NCBI GenBank assembly: GCA_003486025.1
Contig: DNHA01000093.1
Span: 1,586-10,190, forward strand
Direction of reading: 5' to 3'
Length of the DNA: 8,605 nucleotides
Source of the DNA: Micrococcaceae bacterium
GTDB taxonomy: Bacteria > Actinomycetota > Actinomycetes > Actinomycetales > Micrococcaceae
Position 1 is the stretch's first letter; every line of letters begins with the position of its first letter. The notes below the pieces were generated by a model that had not been told where the DNA came from, made no database searches, and was given only the letters and a program-made list of their open reading frames with translations. Shown here piece after piece: positions 6,717 to 8,605 of the stretch. Made by a program: the position numbers and the translations under genes.

Positions 6717-7691
6717 TTAGGCCAAACCCGCGACGACGGCAGCGCCGTCGGCGATCATCGATTCGGCGAGGCTGCGTCCAAGTTCTTGGGCGCCTTGCAC
6801 CGACAGCACGTCACTTTGAGCGCTCCGGCGCATGGTTTCGGAACCGTCCGGGTTACAGGCGACAGCTTCCAATATCAGTGTCTGTCCCTCCACCCGAGCC
6901 AGCGCACCAATCGGCGCTGCGCACCCGGCCTCCAAGGCAGCCAATAGCGCACGTTCGGCCTCAACCTGCATACGTGTTGGCAGGTGGTCCAAGTCCGCAA
7001 GCGCCTGGTCCAAGGCCGGATGGTCCGAACCGGTGCTGCGCACTTCCAAGGCGAGGGCACCCTGCCCGGGAGCTGGCAGCATGATCTGCGGGTCCAGATA
7101 TTCGGTAATGTGCTTGTCCAGACCCAACCGGCGCATCCCGGCCGCAGCCAAAATCACCGCGTCCAGGTCGCCCTGCACACTTCGCCCTACGCTGCCATCA
7201 TCATGGGTATCCCCAATCCCCTTGACCCGGCCAAGACGGGTGGGGACATTGCCGCGAATGTCGACAATTTGGAAGTCTTGACGGTATGCCAAAAGCTGGG
7301 CCGCACGGCGTGGTGACCCGGTACCGATTTTTGCCCCTTCGGGCAGCTCGGAGAGCTTCAGACCATCGCGGGCGCATAGTGCGTCACGCACGTCTTCACG
7401 TTCTGGAATGGCGGCCAGCACCAAACCATCAGGCTGCTTGGTAGGCAAATCCTTCAAGGAATGCACCGCCAAATCGCATCCGGAATCCAGCAGATGCTGG
7501 CGCAGCGCAGCGGCGAAGACTCCGGTGCCGCCCAGCTGCGACAGCGGGCCGGTGATCACGTCGCCTTCGGTCTTCACCAAAATGGTTTCGACCTCTAGCC
7601 CGGAAGACTGAGCCAATCGTTTAGCTGCCCAACCGGTTTGTGTAGTCGCAAGCGCGCTTCCGCGCGTTCCTACACGAAATGACTCGCTCAT
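6717..7691 (-). CDS. hemC: Hydroxymethylbilane synthase (porphobilinogen deaminase)
   Basis: This cytoplasmic enzyme joins four porphobilinogens head to tail into hydroxymethylbilane, using a covalent dipyrromethane cofactor. The 324-aa protein has the cofactor cysteine Cys257 (LEAGCAAPIGA), the catalytic Asp81 (HSLKDLPT) and the substrate-binding arginines Arg10 (VGTRGSALA), Arg128-Arg129 (GTGSPRR) and Arg146 (DIRGN). It should be fully active. Between TRLGRV (151-156) and DLDAVILAAAG (175-185) lies a stretch of about 15-18 residues, rich in Gly and Asp, that is absent from E. coli HemC, where the two motifs are almost adjacent. The ATG at 7691 overlaps the ferrochelatase stop as ATGA. A G-rich stretch upstream (complement of 7702-7706) is only a poor ribosome binding site, so coupled translation is likely. 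hemD follows after 8 bases. Confidence 0.97.
   Translation of the reverse strand: MSESFRVGTRGSALATTQTGWAAKRLAQSSGLEVETILVKTEGDVITGPLSQLGGTGVFAAALRQHLLDSGCDLAVHSLKDLPTKQPDGLVLAAIPEREDVRDALCARDGLKLSELPEGAKIGTGSPRRAAQLLAYRQDFQIVDIRGNVPTRLGRVKGIGDTHDDGSVGRSVQGDLDAVILAAAGMRRLGLDKHITEYLDPQIMLPAPGQGALALEVRSTGSDHPALDQALADLDHLPTRMQVEAERALLAALEAGCAAPIGALARVEGQTLILEAVACNPDGSETMRRSAQSDVLSVQGAQELGRSLAESMIADGAAVVAGLA
7688..7691 (-). promoter_or_regulatory. ATGA overlap joining cpfC and hemC
   Basis: The hemC ATG (7691-7689) and the ferrochelatase TGA (7690-7688) overlap as ATGA. With no strong ribosome binding site ahead of hemC, termination-reinitiation is the likely mode of hemC translation. Confidence 0.7.
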
Positions 7692-8605
7692 GGCGCAGGC
7701 ACCCCCACTTCTGAATCAACCCCGGCGATGGTGGGACGCAAGGTTCCATCCAGCGCGCGCTTTTCACAACAATTCGGACGGCACACATCAAACCACGGTC
7801 CGCCAGCCACCACGCTGATCCGGCCCTCACGCAAGGCCGCGCCGTTGGCATCGGCCAAACGCTCCTCGACCAGGTCCACCAGCCCGGAAACGAAGGCATG
7901 GTGCGTGCCAGGTGTCGCAGCCCTGCTGAAGGCGAGGCCAAGCTGCGCGCAGCTGTCCTTCGCTTCGGTGTCCAAGTCCCAGAGCACTTCCATGTGATCG
8001 GAAATGAACCCAATGGGCACTACAACAACGCCAGCTACTCCGGCGTCCGCATCGGCTTGGAGTGCATCATTGATGTCTGGTTCCAGCCAAGGCACGTGTG
8101 GAGCACCGGACCGTGACTGGTACACCAGGCTGTGCTCCAGGCCCTGTGCTTCGGGTACGTTGGCCAAAATATGTTCTGCTACTGCACGGTGCTGCGCGGT
8201 GTAGAGGTTCTCGCTCGCCACCGCGCGCAGCTCGGCCGGGCCAGCGGCGTTGGCGTCCGACATCGGGATCGAGTGCGTCACGAAGACGATCTTGATCTTC
8301 GCGTCTTTTTGGTTCTTTGCGCTCAGTTGCGCACGGACCTCGGCTAAGGAGGTGCTCAGGCCCTCAATGAACGGCTGCACAAAGGCAGGCGTGTCAAAGA
8401 ACTGGCGCAGCTTATCGACTTCGAGCACACCTTCCAGCCCGGTCTCGCGCAGGCCCATACCCAAATCTTCGCGGTACTGGCGGCAGGCGGAATACCCGGT
8501 ATAGGCGCCGGTGCCCATGAGCAGCACCTTACGGTGCCCGTCCGCTGCGATCTTCTTCAGCGTGTCATTGACGAACGGGTGCCAGTTGCGGTTTCCCCAG
8601 TACAC
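7688..8605 (-). CDS. cpfC: Ferrochelatase, probably coproporphyrin III type (5' partial)
   Basis: This enzyme inserts ferrous iron into a porphyrin. In actinobacteria the usual substrate is coproporphyrin III, giving coproheme for ChdC; the name hemH is also used. The gene enters from the right edge. The GTG at 8605-8603 is an internal valine of the conserved (V)YWGNRNWHPF stretch, so an estimated 80-100 N-terminal residues are missing. In fragment numbering, the catalytic His111 is in VTHSIPMSD, and LEPDINDAL (174-182) and PIGFISDHMEVLWDLD (197-212, with Glu206) are the conserved acidic and C-terminal active-site motifs. Cys41 (YSACRQYRED) plus Cys275, Cys279 and Cys280 (VCRPNCCEKRA) match the four-cysteine pattern of the [2Fe-2S] cluster reported in mycobacterial-type ferrochelatases. 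The stop overlaps the hemC start by 4 bases. It is the first heme gene visible in the operon, and others probably lie upstream. Confidence 0.93.
   Translation of the reverse strand: MYWGNRNWHPFVNDTLKKIAADGHRKVLLMGTGAYTGYSACRQYREDLGMGLRETGLEGVLEVDKLRQFFDTPAFVQPFIEGLSTSLAEVRAQLSAKNQKDAKIKIVFVTHSIPMSDANAAGPAELRAVASENLYTAQHRAVAEHILANVPEAQGLEHSLVYQSRSGAPHVPWLEPDINDALQADADAGVAGVVVVPIGFISDHMEVLWDLDTEAKDSCAQLGLAFSRAATPGTHHAFVSGLVDLVEERLADANGAALREGRISVVAGGPWFDVCRPNCCEKRALDGTLRPTIAGVDSEVGVPAP

Noticed and set aside
8603..8605. GTG at the right edge as the start of the ferrochelatase
   Set aside because: It encodes the valine of the conserved (V)YWGNRNWHP motif in the middle of the family; the N-terminal part is simply outside the window.
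1..8605. Mobile elements, CRISPR arrays, tRNA or rRNA genes, defence genes
   Set aside because: No transposase or integrase, no spaced direct repeats and no RNA-gene sequence was recognised; nearly all of the window is covered by housekeeping genes.

Overview
The window is chromosomal DNA from a moderately GC-rich actinobacterium. The proteins most resemble those of the Micrococcaceae (Arthrobacter/Glutamicibacter group). This rests on residue patterns recalled from those families and on the heme-gene order, not on a database search, so the genus is only a guess. I see no mobile element, CRISPR array, tRNA, rRNA or obvious transferred segment. No gene-free stretch exceeds about 150 bases.

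Layout. The left part (1-2520, plus strand) is a methionine ABC importer operon: the ATPase metN (5' end outside the window), the permease metI and the substrate-binding lipoprotein metQ. metN and metI are 3 bases apart, with the metI ribosome binding site inside metN. metI and metQ are separated by 105 bases holding three short stem-loops. A strong hairpin terminator (2475-2520) closes the operon. The middle (2524-3456, minus strand) is one amidohydrolase of unknown substrate with a complete set of candidate metal ligands. It converges on metQ and shares the space around the same hairpin.

The right part (3548-8605, minus strand) is a heme biosynthesis operon read right to left: ferrochelatase (cpfC/hemH, 5' end outside the window), hemC, hemD, hemB and hemL, then a textbook rho-independent terminator with a perfect 18-bp stem. 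Junctions are very tight: cpfC/hemC overlap by 4 bases (ATGA), hemC/hemD are 8 bases apart, hemD/hemB 25 bases apart, and the hemB stop directly abuts the hemL start (TAAATG).

How the genes work together. MetN hydrolyses ATP to drive methionine, delivered by lipid-anchored MetQ, through MetI. HemL makes 5-aminolevulinate from glutamate-1-semialdehyde. HemB condenses two of these to porphobilinogen, HemC polymerises four porphobilinogens to hydroxymethylbilane, and HemD cyclises that to uroporphyrinogen III. The ferrochelatase acts late. In actinobacteria it normally inserts iron into coproporphyrin III (coproporphyrin-dependent pathway). The genes for the steps between HemD and the ferrochelatase (hemE, cgoX), the final chdC, and hemA at the start of the pathway are not in the window; some probably lie beyond the right edge.

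I did not find a convincing undescribed system here. The points most worth a second look are the mixed Cys/Asp metal site of HemB, an acidic/glycine-rich insertion in HemC, the structured metI-metQ spacer and the orphan amidohydrolase.
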